In this document: positions 23,674 through 35,633 of the stretch, piece by piece
How the letters are laid out: each line of letters opens with the position of its first letter
Position numbering within the stretch: position 1 is the first letter of the stretch
NCBI GenBank assembly: GCA_030998015.1
Contig: JARWMV010000241.1
Span: forward strand, 682,001 to 746,000
Reading direction: 5' to 3'
DNA length: 64,000 nt
From: Ceratorhiza oryzae-sativae
Taxonomy: Eukaryota; Basidiomycota; Agaricomycetes; Cantharellales; Ceratobasidiaceae
Notes under the pieces: model-generated
Database searches by the model: none
Seen by the model: only the letters and a program-made list of their open reading frames with translations
Told to the model about the DNA's origin: nothing
Made by a program: the position numbers and the translations under genes

Positions 23674-26396
23674 ATGCAGGCAATCAAGCTACAACGAAAG
23701 TATCCTCAGGTATCGCAGGAGGATATGTTTGATCTGATCAACAAGTTCAAGTGCGTCTAGGCTGTAGCCTACCGAACGCTCCTGTGGCTCACTCCAGAAT
23801 CTAGCGCGCTCGACACCGAAACGCCTGGTGCCGTTTCCAAAGCAACTGCTATCAACGCCCTGCAGTCGTCAGGTGAAGGATCATACGATCAAGTACGAGA
23901 AGTGCTCAAGGGCGTGAGCGTTGATGCATCAGGAAAGGTCGAGCTTGAGGATTGGGTCGAGGTGCGTGTCGTTGTTCTTTGTCAGGGTGTATTAGGGTTG
24001 ACCGCGTCGGGGACGTATGAACAGCTTGTTACCAAGCTGCGTGCAGCCCGAGCAAGCACCATTCTGCCAACCAAGGCCGGAAAAGTCACTGTACAAGGCT
24101 CCAACGCCAACGTCAGCCATACGATCAACGAAGATGAGAGAAGTCAGTTTACTATCCATATTAATGGCGTAAGCACACCTATTAGGGTCAGGGCAATCAA
24201 CCATTAATCCATGTTTTGTAGGTGCTCGCTGGTGACCCAGATGTCGGATCGCGTCTACCAATTCCCACAAATAACATGCAATTATTCGATGAATGTCGAG
24301 GTTGGTCAAACATTTCTTCAGCTAATTGGTTACGATACGGTCTTGACCTCGATGATTCGCTATTAGACGGATTGATACTTTGCAAGCTGATTAATGATTC
24401 TGTCCCCGACACCATTGATGGACGTGTACTAAACGTGCCCAAGACAAAGAAAGGACTGAACGCGTTCCAAATTACCGAGAACAACAATATTGTCATTACA
24501 TCAGCAAAGGTTAGCTTAACAAGTCCACTCTTGAGGGGTTCCAGAAGATACTTAAATACAACATTTAGGCTATTGGTTGCTCAGTCGTCAACATCGGCTC
24601 GTCTGATATCGCTGAGGGTCGCGAACATTTGATCCTTGGGTTGATCTGGCAGATCATCCGTCGTGGTTTGCTCAGTAAGATCGACTTGAAGAATCACCCA
24701 GAGTTGTACCGGTATGCTGGATTCATATAAACTCCTCTCTGAAGCTCATGTATGCACACAATAGGCTACTCCAAGAAGGAGAAACAATCGAGGATCTTTT
24801 GAAGCTACCCCCTGATCAGCTCCTCCTCCGGTGGTTCAATTACCATCTCAAGGCGGCAGGGCATAACAGAAAGTGGGTACAGAACTTCAATCCAGTACTG
24901 GATCACTAATAAATCTTGATTGTAGAGTAAACAATTTCAGCAGGGATGTTGCAGATGGCGAGAACTACACAATCTTACTCAACCAACTGAAGCCCGCCGA
25001 ATGCTCGCGGGCCCCACTTCAGGAGCGGGATTTACTGAAGCGCGCAGAATTGGTGCGCCAGCTCCTTGATTCATTTGAAGTCGATTCTAACCAATTTCTA
25101 GGTCTTGCAAAATGCAGACAAGATTGGCTGCAGGAAATATTTGTCTCCACAAGCAATGGTCGCTGGAAATCCCAAACTTAATCTCGCGTTCACCGCTCAT
25201 CTATTCAACACTCACCCCGGACTTGCTCCATTGGAGGAACCCGTAAGTGGTTTGCTTGCACTCCACGCCAATTTAATTTATTCATGTTTTGTTTAGATGC
25301 CCACTGAGGCGGTTGAAGACTTTGATGCTGAAGGCGAGCGCGAGGCACGCGTATTCACCCTGTGGCTCAACTCGTTGAACGTGGAGCCAAGCGTTTATAG
25401 CTTGTTTGACGACCTTAAGGTACGCATTCTCTGGCTTCGGTGAGAACTTTATTCATACTTGGCTTTCTCAGGATGGGGTTATTATTCTCCAAGCCTTTGA
25501 CAAAGTGAATCCTGGATGTGTTGTCTGGCGCCGGGTGTCCAAACCCAAGCCCCTCCCGACTTCGCCTGTTCAATCATCTTTTGTAGTAGGAGGGGACGAG
25601 GAGGACGAGGGGCCCGTCCCACATGCTGGCCTTTCTCGTTTCAAGGCCGTAGAAAATACGAACTACGCTGTGGAGTTAGCCAAGTCCAACGGGATGCACA
25701 TCGTTGGTATTCAGGGCGCGGATATTGTGGACGGAACGAAAACCCTTGTGTTGGGACTTGTGTGGCAGCTGATGAGGTGAGCACTAGAGATCCCCTACTT
25801 GAGAACGTACGTTTTAACAACATACACACCCCATAGGCTGAGCATCTACAAGACCTTTCGTCACTCACCAAAACTGGTCGCCCACCAACCGACCAAGATA
25901 TCTTGCGCTGGGCCAATACCACTGTCGGTGCTCGGCATGGATCAACGCCTAATAGCCCGCCATTGCGCTCGTTTAAGGTGAATATTAGAATTTTATCTGA
26001 TGCAACTAAATGCCCTAACAGATGTGCCGGTAGGACCCCGCCTTGGCCTCTGCCGTCTTCTTCTTGGACCTGTTGGATGCGATGCGGCCTGGAATCGTTG
26101 ACTACTCGCTAGTATACAATCCGGCGCGAAATGACGATGAGAAAAAGCAGAACGGTGAGAGCTAGGCATTCTCGGGTATATACTTCACACGCTGAATATT
26201 GCATGAAGCAAAATTGGCTATTTCGATCGCCCGCAAGATGAATGCGTTGATTTTCTTGGTTCCTGAGGATATAGTAGACATTCGACCTCGTCTGGTCAGT
26301 CTTCGCATACCAATCCTACAGTGACAATGCTGACTCGGGTTCCTGATGTAGATTTTGACGTTTGTTGGTAGCTTGATGGCTCTGACTTTGAATTAG
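23674..26396 (+). CDS. SAC6: Fimbrin (plastin), actin-bundling protein
   Basis: Fimbrin cross-links actin filaments in cortical patches. About fourteen exons encode it; the first is 23674-23750, starting MQAIKLQRKYPQVSQEDMF. Domains in order: N-terminal EF-hand-like part (ALDTETPGAVSK, SVDASGKVELEDWVE), first actin-binding domain (INDSVPDTIDGRVLNV, NIGSSDIAEGREHLILGLIW, LLRWFNYHL), second actin-binding domain (ARVFTLWLNSLNVEP, GADIVDGTKTLVLGLVWQLM, RWANTT) and the closing ILTFVGSLMAL. This is the full four-CH layout. Splice phases agree everywhere except after WQLM: donor AG|gtgagc and acceptor catag at 25836 lose frame by one. One extra G at 25836-25837 would restore R-AEHLQDLSSLTKTG. I take this as an assembly error in an essential-type gene. 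The 3' end converges on the SET-MYND gene (127 bp apart). Confidence 0.92.
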
Positions 26397-26522
26397 TGGA
26401 AGAAGGACTGAAGATGAAACTCATGGATATCTCATACGGAGTTGGCCGGTACAAATGCAAATGATTCATAATATTCCAATATCTTCATTGTGTGATTAAA
26501 ATCGCACACAAGTTGGCTCGAG

Positions 26523-28814
26523 CTATTCTATCTTGCTGGGATCTGGTCGCTTTCCTCCCCCTGCCCTCCTCCAAATAGCCACCTCACGTTCAAGTTGCTT
26601 TGCAAGATCGGTGACCATCCTCCCTACAGCCCCTCCCTCGTTAATACTTCCAAACCCGACCAGCAGCTCCTTTCGTGCAGTCATGAGTGAATGATGAGCC
26701 ATCCGGAGTCTCTCGAATCCCCGGAGTATTTGGCTGTCGTCCCCAGAAACCCACACGATATTTGCTTTAGGATCAAGCTGGCTAGGTGTTGCCTCCACCG
26801 GTTTATCTCCAGGGGGAATATATTCATCCGCGGCCAATAGCTTCCCTAGCTCTGCATATGCTATCCCTCGCGTTGGGTGACCAGGGGGATAGATAGCTGA
26901 CACTCCTGCTGCCACACGAGCAGCAGCGCGTATCGTTTCATCCAAAATGTGAGGATTCGCATGAAGTCGAGAAATGAGCAGAGCAAGATGCAGCCGCGAT
27001 AAACTGAGCAGAGGATGCGCTCCTACGTGGAAAAACCTAGACAGAAGAGGTATGAGGTTTGACGTGAATTTGAAAGCCCGCTCCGGATCTGGCTTGTCTA
27101 GCTGTAAGCTGCGATCATTACAGCACTAACAGTACTTGCCGTCGAACTGTAGGGATTCAGCCTTCTCCAGACCCTCCTCTCCTACTCGAATGGCATCTGC
27201 AATAGCTGGTGGTTCGATTTTACAAACCGCTCTGCATTGTATGCACTTCTTCTCATCCGTCAATAATTCCGGGTCGTTCAAGTCTACCAAGGAAAGAGGC
27301 TCAATAGAGGCTAATCATCGTTTTCGAGTTACCCACTAGGGAGTGGTAGAAATCCCTCGCAGTTTGGGTCCGCACACCGGAGTGCCCGACGGCCATCCAC
27401 AAAGTCTTCAATTCCAGAAGCCTGAAGTTGGCAACCATCACATTCGCATTGGAACATGTATCGCTCTCGCAATATTGTTTGTCGATGCTCCGCTGGAAGA
27501 GCCATGTCAACATAACTAGCAGTGAGCTATCCGAAAAATTAGGATCAGCGAAACATGAGATAACCCTAAATTCACAATACCTCTTCGCCGGGGTTCATTG
27601 GCCGAATGCATATAACCTCCAGCTGATTTGGTAGCTTATGCGCTTTGGGGAATACGATTACACAATTCGGAAGACAAGAGTGGTTGATCAATGCAGCGAC
27701 TGGGGAAATCGCCACGCCAATAGGTGTGAGGGAAGGAGTGGAAAGGGTATGGGCGTTGGTCGAAAACTGTCAGGGAGAGGAATTTAGTTATATCCCATTT
27801 ACTTGCCCAGAAGAAACCTCAAGTGTTGGCTCGCCTTCGATAACAAATCTACTATATCCTTCGCAGAGCCTATCCCCAGAGCACTGAGCTTCTCAGGTGA
27901 GGGCTCTCCGTGCGAGACATAAGAAGCCAACGCGTGCCCAAGTCGAGTGTATGATGACGTTTGTGGAGAAGATGGCGCGAGTCGCTCACGATCTATGATG
28001 ATTTTTAGAGGTTTGCGAGTGAAGCCGATACGAAAGCATACGAGATTGCATAAGTTCGAACTCTTTGCGCTAGTGCCGAGGGTTATTAGTGAGGGGCAAG
28101 GATAGAGTTCACGAACAGACTCCCAACCTTTGCGCTCCCGGGTTTTTCGCGAGCTTGTAGCCACAACAGACGAGCCAAAGCACGGACAGTCTCGGAAGGA
28201 ATAGGAAGTGTATCCGGAGGGTTTGTTGTATCGTTGTCCTCGGGCTCGGAGCTAGCGATGCGGCGTTGTGCATGCGCGACCAGCGCAGGACACTCAAATT
28301 TATGGATAGACCAGTCGAATTTTTGGCAATTCTAAGCAGAATGCATGACCAGTTCACGCAACAAAACACAGACAACTGGGGGAGGCACTGACCTGATCGC
28401 AATAGACCACTGTCTTGCATTTTTGGCACCTTTTGAGTATTCTGTTCTCATTCTCTTCTTCATGGCAACCCGAGCAATGGCTCATTAGATATCGTGTAGA
28501 CAGTGCCGCGGCGTGCGGGGTTGCACATATCATCCTAGCACCTAATCGTCTAGCCCCTATGTAAAGCATTTCAAGAAAACGAGTAATGTCTTGCCTGGGC
28601 TTGGTGTATATTCCTTGTTCAACTTTGGACGCAACCAGATGCCCCTCCCATGTACACTCTCTCGTAACTCGCATGGAGGCGACAGGGCGAGCTCGGGATA
28701 ACAGCCAGTTGGTGTTTCTGCAGGCTTCGTTTCGTTATACCCCTTTAAGCTCTTATCCGGTACATATACCCCAGGTCGCATGCCTTCACCTGGGGTTGTT
28801 CGGACAGGAAACAT
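26523..28814 (-). CDS. SET and MYND domain protein (SMYD-type lysine methyltransferase)
   Basis: The N-terminus holds the start of the split SET domain (RESVHGRGIWLRPKLNK). It is followed by a MYND zinc finger with its cysteines in CSGC, RCQKCKTVVYCD and, after an intron, NCQKFDWSIHKFEC. The SET core comes later: NHSCLPNC, GEELTASYVD and the post-SET CECDGC. The C-terminal helical region runs to PDPSKIE at 26523. SMYD enzymes use S-adenosylmethionine to methylate lysines of histones or other proteins. Three introns have GC-AG borders (28542-28594, 27767-27834, 27098-27139). Frame is lost by one base at CCC 28137-28139 (minus GGG). One more G gives EKPGERKGWESV and makes the next splice (C|AT) read HRERLAPSSPQTSS, as expected in the family. 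I treat this as a sequence error. Exact exon edges around the last third are tentative. Confidence 0.88.
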
Positions 28815-29049
28815 GGTTTCGATTATTGTTGTTTACGGATAGAAACAAGTGGATAAACTCATGCTCGCTCACGTGATGAGTGATTTTGGTGCTGATCAGT
28901 CTCGTTTAAACGTCGAAATTTTAATTCGTGTTGGTGTGGAGAACGTTCATCATCCAAAGGCCCAGATTTAAGGGCAGCATTCACGGCTCACTCTCATATT
29001 GCGAAGCCATTTATCTCTCAAATTCTCCTTTCCATTACTCCTTTGGTGT

Positions 29050-29610
29050 GCCAGCCCAATACTCTTGGCCTCATACACCCACCTCGGGCACTATCGAAAC
29101 GGTCCCCATACCTACACTTGTTTGAGAGGAGTCTATTTATTATATCAACTTCGGGTTTACCCGTTTGGATAGCCAAATGAACGGGAGCGAGCTCCTCGTC
29201 CCAATTGGCCAAGGCCATATTGAGCCACAGCGGCTTGTGCCGTCATTCGGTCCGGGGGCTTCGCCTTCCAGATGCACCTGCTAACCAACTTACCCCTGGC
29301 TGGATCTACTCCTTTTCTTATCTGGATATGTCCGTCCTCTAACCCCCTAGCAACTGTCTCTTACCTGCTAGAGCCCGCTGATCTTACAGCCAAGGTTCTC
29401 GATATGGCGCACCGTCTGCCCTACACAATCCATTCCACTCAAATGATGAAGTGACGTACCATGATCAGAAATTTGGGCTGAGATAAACTTTCTATGACGC
29501 CAGTTTGAGAAAGCAAATGCCTGCAACGAGATTCAATGACGTTATGTGAGCTATGGGCCGACGAATGGAAGCCCAGAACGTGCCTACTGAGCAACAGGGC
29601 CGCTTCATGT
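29050..29610 (-). pseudogene. Ankyrin-like gene remnant or badly resolved gene
   Basis: Minus-strand pieces look coding. One is EAALLLSRHVLGFHSS continuing to LSQPKFLIM (about 29610-29460), with a good donor (gtacgt). Another is GVDPARGKLVSRCIW near 29290. A third is NWDEELAPVHLAIQTGKPEV with DIINRLLSNKCR (about 29117-29205), which resembles an ankyrin helix pair. The pieces are in different frames and I could not connect them with canonical introns. No 3' end is found before the SET-MYND gene begins at 28814. It may be a relic or a gene damaged by sequence errors. Confidence 0.25.
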
Positions 29611-30036
29611 CAGTGATACACATTCAATTCAGGCGCTCATAGTCGCGCATACACACGAGTTGGATACACGTGGTATTATATGATGGAAGGCATAAAGATG
29701 GGAAACATGGTGAATGACGTAGGGCATATATCCGGCTGATGCGCCTCACTTTTGGGACAGGATGTTTGGGCGGGAAGCATAGCGACGAGTGAGATACGCA
29801 TAATGAAGAGGGGTTTGAAGAAAGGGCAAGGATATAATTTAAATAAAATTGATTGTTCAAAGGAGGGGCACAAGCGCAATGCTTATGTGGTTCACTACAA
29901 ACTAGCGAATCTATGGATAAGGATACAACCGTACAGACGACATGAACGACTCACGTTCACTAAATAAAAGTTCCCAAATTAATTATCAGAGTCCCTTAAT
30001 CCCAGATCCCGAAATCAGCCGTGAAGTCATGATAAG

Positions 30037-31593
30037 TTACGTGGATGCAAGCAGTTCCGTCAGAGCGCCTGCTACAGCATCCACGCCCTGTTTGACTACT
30101 TGAGCGTGACGGGGATCAACCCTGGACATGTATCGGACAATCCACTTGTCCGGATGCCAAAGCCGCATGGCGTTGCGTATCCTCTCACGACGTGTCGTTC
30201 CGCCACCCTCGTGCAAGGATGACAAGAGGAATGCTCCAATCGTGCGGGAGTTGAGGTGTGAGACGGATCCCGGCTGTGAGAAGACAGGCCAGGGAATGTT
30301 ATGGAAGGTGAGCCGAACGTTGGCGTCCGAGTTAGAGAGAGCTGCCCAACGGTCCTCGTATGATTGCCATGCATCGCGTGCCTGCTGGGACTGGGACTGC
30401 TGGCGACTGCGCTCTGTGGCAAAGCTGTATTGAGTCTGGGGTTGAGGTTGATTGGTGTAGGGGTTGGCGTACGACGGACGACGAGTTCTTGGAGGTGTGG
30501 CTTGGGCCTGGGGATGAACCTTGGGAATCGGCTTTGGCTGCGGTTTGCTAGCCCGCGAGAATCGCTCGGCGGATTGCATGTAGCGCGCGATCTCTGCATC
30601 GATCCGGAGGTTGGTCTCTTCACGCAGCTTGGCCAGGCGGATCATCTCGGCGTCGAGGGCGCGCTTGTTCTCGCGCCGCATGTCTGTGACGCGGCGTGCC
30701 TCGAGGTTGATTTCGGAGGTCGCCTTTGAGCGCTGAGTGTTAAACCCTGCAAAAGCGGAGTCGATGCGCAGGGAATATTCCTTTTGCCGTTCACGGAGTG
30801 CCTGGACCTGAATATGCAGCGATGGTAGATCGCACTCGGTGAGGCCACGATGAGCAAGCGCAGATATCTCATCATCCACCCGGCGGCGAGACTCGGCTCG
30901 TGTATTATTTAGCCGCTCGATATCGCGAGCTAGCCTAGACTCCTCGTTCCGCCGAGCCTGAACTAACGCAGTCGCAGCGGCCTCCGCACGTTCGGCCTCG
31001 GCACTCCGGGCCGCCAATAGTCGGGAATATTCGTTAGCGATTTGCTTCTCGCTCTCCTCGAGTGCGGCCTCGAGGCGGTCTAGCTCTGGTCCACGCTTTC
31101 TAGGGTCCTGTATTTGGCGGATGTACTGAAAGTCATGGACAACGCGTGCCTCCTCACGACGGAGCGCAGACTCGAGTGCGGCGGCACCCTTGACGATGGT
31201 CGTCACCCCAGACTCGACGATCTCGGCGAGGCGTTGTAGCTCGTAGCGTATGCGCTCGGATTCTTTGCGCGCATGTCTGGCGACGGCATCGAGGTCCCGC
31301 ATGAGTGTATCGTGGGCATGTACAATTCTCATATCGACGGCCGAAGTATCCCGGCGCACGCGGTCCTCCTCGCGGTTTCGGAGGCGGGTCTGTCGCTCGA
31401 TGGATGCCGCAGTTCCAGTCCGGCTTGGGGGGCGAACAAAATTGATGGAATATGATCTACTAAGTTGTGGGGCAGAGCTCGGGGGGACGTTGCGCGCTGG
31501 CGCAGTCTGGGATCTCATCGGTGCTCGTTGGAATTGGGTGGAGGGGGGTTCGGCGGTGCTTGGTCGACGAGGGCGCTGGGGGTGGGGAGCCAT
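30037..31593 (-). CDS. Coiled-coil protein with C-terminal NFKBIL1-like HPD domain, copy 2, intron-free
   Basis: One exon encodes 518 residues. The first ~75 are basic, Pro/Ser-rich and probably disordered. Residues ~75-345 form a long Arg/Glu-rich coiled coil. A Pro/Gln/Arg-rich linker follows. The C-terminus has LTFHNIPWPVF, TIGAFLLSSLHEGGGTTRRE and RLWHPDKWIVRYMSRV, the same domain as in the gene at 15733-17172. The two proteins share layout but little identity outside this domain. This copy lacks the intron that splits HPD from K in copy 1. The presence of the HPD-K motif recalls J domains, but the context (PWPVF, RxRxRxAxxxWHPDK) fits NFKBIL1-like proteins. Function is unknown; nuclear location is possible because of the basic regions. 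Confidence 0.85.
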   Translation of the reverse strand: MAPHPQRPRRPSTAEPPSTQFQRAPMRSQTAPARNVPPSSAPQLSRSYSINFVRPPSRTGTAASIERQTRLRNREEDRVRRDTSAVDMRIVHAHDTLMRDLDAVARHARKESERIRYELQRLAEIVESGVTTIVKGAAALESALRREEARVVHDFQYIRQIQDPRKRGPELDRLEAALEESEKQIANEYSRLLAARSAEAERAEAAATALVQARRNEESRLARDIERLNNTRAESRRRVDDEISALAHRGLTECDLPSLHIQVQALRERQKEYSLRIDSAFAGFNTQRSKATSEINLEARRVTDMRRENKRALDAEMIRLAKLREETNLRIDAEIARYMQSAERFSRASKPQPKPIPKVHPQAQATPPRTRRPSYANPYTNQPQPQTQYSFATERSRQQSQSQQARDAWQSYEDRWAALSNSDANVRLTFHNIPWPVFSQPGSVSHLNSRTIGAFLLSSLHEGGGTTRRERIRNAMRLWHPDKWIVRYMSRVDPRHAQVVKQGVDAVAGALTELLAST

Positions 31594-33727
31594 GGCGGGC
31601 CAGCCGTCGGAGAGTGTGTGACAAGAAGTAGCCGAGGTTATGATAGTGTAAACAGGCTAGACACAGTCCAGCGAAAAGGCAATGCGGTGGTGAGAGGGGG
31701 GAGGCACTTGGGTGAATCAGCGGTTTTGAGGCCCGATTCCTGCGCCAACACAGCCCCCGTCATCTGGACACGACTATGTGAGATCACCACGAGGCCCAAG
31801 AAGCTCGAAAGGGCATTTTTTATTGCTTTTACCTCAACTGAAGATCCAGTTGGGCCGTCGACGCACGTTACCGGAGATGCGGGGAAGCTTCACACTCGAT
31901 AAGACCCACCTCAGAGCCCATGCCCCCTAGGCCGCGGTTTGCTTCCTGTTAGTCCCTACGGACCATAGGTCCGAAGAGACAACTTAGGCGTGGCGTCCAT
32001 AGCGGATAGAAGTGTATTGTACCTAAGCTGGACAGACTAGGTAAGCTCGGCAAACCCGTGCTAAGCACAGCGCGAGTGCATTCCATATGCAGTAAATTTT
32101 GGGGGATATAGCTGATGGGAATTTGATAGCGGCGTGTGGACGCCCGCCCTGAAACAATGTTGGCCTCAAGCGAATCGTCTGTAAATCCAAAACAAAAGCT
32201 GGTGGAGTAGTGCTGGCAAACGGCGACTGGGCTGAGGTTTAGATTGAAAAGTGTCCAGCGCAATCTAAGTTGCCTGCCACAAGATCATCTCGATATCGGC
32301 TTGGTAAGACGATTGCGTCGATAAAGATATACGGCAGGCGGATTTGGTTTGCATGCAGTCTGCACGTTGATCGACAGACGTACGAAATCAATGATTTGAC
32401 AAATTTGATTGTCGCTGGCTAAAATAAAATACAACAGCCTAATTGTACATCAATCCATATAAATATAGTGTCTTCATCCTTAACCGCTCAGATCCTTCTG
32501 GCTGCTCGCGTCTGGCTGACATGTCCCGGATACCTCTCCCGATTCTCTCGCTGAAGCCAGTGAGGAATTCCAGCAGAGATACTGGCTTGGTAGAGTTCTA
32601 TTGGCAAAGAACATCTCGCATCGAACAAACAGTTTCTTCGCCTTGAATGATTTTACTCTCGTTCTTTTCTATTAGCCTTACTTCCCGGAAAAACCACTGC
32701 CACCTATACTAGGCAAACTAAACTCTATATTCGTGTCACCTTGCCTGTCTTGTTACTCGAAAAAAAATCGATACTAACAAAAAACTTGAACCGCACGTCT
32801 CGGGCCTCTTGCATTATTGGTAGGTTCATGAAACCATCTCACGCCTTAGGAGATACGAAGAACGGCGGCTAGTTTAGCATTTTCGGCAGCCGTGACGTCT
32901 CAAAGCTTATTCGCACCTCATGCTTTGTTATGACCTCTTAGCGATCTCTACTCCTATTCTGTAGTCTAGCCTTGTCACAGTTCTCGACCCATTTGCCGCT
33001 GGCCAGGTACCAATTATCAAGAATTGAGGGCTCTCCGTCTTGAATTTCAATGCTGTGAATTGAGCTATACCTTGACCGATGCGCATTATTTGCAGCGCGT
33101 GTATGCAGCACCAACTCACCTCCTCGCGGCCTGTACCCTCGAGCCAGTCCTCGAACCAAAGTTCCTTTGTAATTGGCTTCAGTGATAACCACTTGATCAG
33201 ATGTCTTTCAGATATCTTGCCAGCTTTCTTAGCCACGCACAAATAGCATATATACACGTGCAGCCTACTAGCCGCATGGTTCCCAGAGACACATGCGCCC
33301 CGAGGCTTTCAAAGCCGATCCCCAACCCCCCATCTTGGGGCCCCGTACCGAATCTACATTTCGACGAGAGCTCGACCATACATCGGTTCACATCGTGAAA
33401 CGCGTGCAGGATGAGGCTCCACCCCACGACGCGCCACTCTAAATGACCGTAGTCTTCTAGTTGGAGCGCTCTATATTGCCCAACTTTCACCCCACTACCT
33501 ATCCCTTCACGGCGCCGATGTTATCGTCCCTTTGTGCAATCACTCTAATCGTCCAGGCGAGGCCAACCCATGCCGAAGACGATCAAACTAACTACTTTTC
33601 TGATAGCCGAATCGCGCCTGCTGAACACCACCCCTAAGTCACATAAGCCACGAAAACTTTTGATCCATTTGACGGGTTGATTTAGGTACAATAGCCACGT
33701 TCATTTTCATAGGGATCAGCGGCACAC
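31594..33727. other. 2.1 kb without a supported gene
   Basis: Frames of up to 145 codons occur (for example 31465-31902 plus, 33197-33490 minus) but show no family features or convincing splice partners. The region probably holds the promoter of the coiled-coil gene and the 3' flank of the transporter. Confidence 0.4.
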
Positions 33728-35633
33728 TCACCACCTCGCCACTTTTATGACCCTGGTACTCACCCCGCCCAGGGCTGTTGCCACCATCATACCCCCAACG
33801 AATAGCGTCACATCTCTGAATCCATACCCGCTGTACGTACTCTTCATAGCAGCTTCCTGGGGATGGTGAAGTGCGGCCGCAATAAGTGGGCCGACGATCG
33901 CGGCTATGCCTTTTACAATACCAAAGCATCCGAAGACGTTGGACACAGCATCCGATTGCTCTGACCCAGCAATTTCGGTACACGCGGCGGGCCAGACCGA
34001 AGAGAACCCTCCGCTCTGCGTGGAAGTAGGTAAGGCATACGAAGCGTATTTCCATACGACCAACCTACCAGAGCGCCGAACACTACGACGAAGGCAAAGA
34101 TCAATCCGAGACTATGCGCAAAGCCCCAAAGTAGATACGCCGACAGGGCCGCGCCCGCGCCGGACGCGAGGATGACATAGGAATAAGGAGCAATATCGCA
34201 CACGTGTCCAAATCCAATCTGACCTGGATGAAAGCAGGTAAGCACCATGGTAAACACGAGGGAGGGACGTGATTGAGGAACATACCAATAACACTCGCCA
34301 AGTTGAAAACTGCAAGGACCAGTGTGCCGTTGAGGGGCGGCAAGCCAAGTGACGCAGTATAGACGGACATGTAAAGCGAAACGGGGAAATAGGCGAGCGC
34401 TTGGATGAAAATCGTAGACGACTAAAAATAAATACTGATTCGCGTTCTGGTATGGCAAAAGTGTGAGAGATCAGACTTACGACCGAGACAAAGAGTGGAC
34501 TCCGAAGAAAATTCCAATGCTGCCGGCGTATGCGTGTAAGGAAGCTAGTACCGTCTGTATCTCGTGCACGTGCGATGGGGAGACGCGGACGTGTGAAAGT
34601 CAGCGCAAGTGCACCAAACACGAGCATGAAAGCAGCCCAAATGCGAAGTGTCCACCTAGGCGGGTAGAAGCAAACAGGATTAGAACACCGCCGAGGGATA
34701 ATGCGGAATACGCTCACCTGAACCCGAGATGCGTGAGTAGATAGTTCACCGCTAATGGGAACAAGGCGCCACCAGCTCCGGAACCTCCAAAGATGATGGA
34801 ACCAGCCAGGCCACGACGCGCAACGAACCATTCCGAGAGCTTGCTGGCAGCTTCAGAGATCTTCCTAATTCGCATTAGGGGATATGGACCTACATAAATG
34901 ATTACGGGTGCGTAGAGCCCCCCACCACCGATACCAAAGCAAACCCCTTGGAGCAAAATGAGGTGCCACACCTAGGCCAAGTCAGATCTGCTGACTCGAA
35001 AATTCTATGGAACGGAAGGGTTGCTTACCTTTGTAGCGAAGCTGGCTAATGCGAGACTGCCGCAACACAAGGTCAAGGAGGACCACATCAAGATCCGTGT
35101 CTATATAGTTCTCAGAATAAACCTAAAGGCTGTATAGGTGAATACGAACCTTGTCAGGCCACTGTTGTGCGACGAGAATAACAAGCAAAACCTCAAAGTA
35201 TTCAATGGCGAGGGCGACCGTGCCAACTGCGCCAATGGCTGCCTCCGACGCATCTCCGAAGGTTCGTTGACGGAGAAAATACTCCTGGAAGATACCGTAT
35301 CTAAGCGTCAAGAAGTTCAGTACCAGGCCACGCGCCTTATAAGCTACTAACTCACGTAAAACCAAATCCCCAGACGAGGGTTTCGAGAAGGAAAGCAGCG
35401 GCGACAAAGGACCACGCCTGCACCCCACGGTCGATTGGTGGGAGGGCACTTGCGGCAAGTTCCTCGGGAGAGGGTGTCAACCCCGCAGTACTATCTGTGG
35501 GCGTACCAGAAAAATCTCGGCTCTTTGGTAGACTAGGCCTTGCAAAAGAGTCTTCGAATATCGCAGAGTTGGCTTGCGTTACATTTTGCAAGCGCAACGA
35601 CTGCAGTTGAATACCAGGCTGTTCGGGGCTCAT
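33728..35633 (-). CDS. Major facilitator transporter, monocarboxylate-transporter (SLC16) type
   Basis: The start at 35633 opens a ~75-residue hydrophilic N-terminal tail (MSPEQPGIQLQSLRL). TM1 follows (WSFVAAAFLLETLVWGFGF), then YGIFQEYFL, the standard fungal MCT-like pattern. Later segments: LLQGVCFGIGGGGLYAPVI (TM4), WFVARRGLAGSIIFGGSGAG (the conserved R-G-L-A-G loop and TM5), LYMSVYTASLGLPPLNGTL, GFGHVCDIAPY (a variant of the G-x-x-x-D motif), and FGIVKGIAAIVGPLIAAAL. Six or more short introns are needed. The boundary around YVGP/SEWF (about 34835-34890) is ambiguous: the unspliced sequence stays open, and a ~39 nt intron is also possible. It should be a proton-linked or facilitated carrier of small organic acids in the plasma membrane. 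The substrate cannot be read. Confidence 0.85.

Noticed and set aside
31465..31902. 145-codon plus-strand frame
   Set aside because: It overlaps the 5' end of the real coiled-coil gene on the other strand and shows no protein features.
33197..33490. 97-codon minus-strand frame with some hydrophobic stretches
   Set aside because: No family resemblance, no convincing partner exons and no start context; kept as non-genic.
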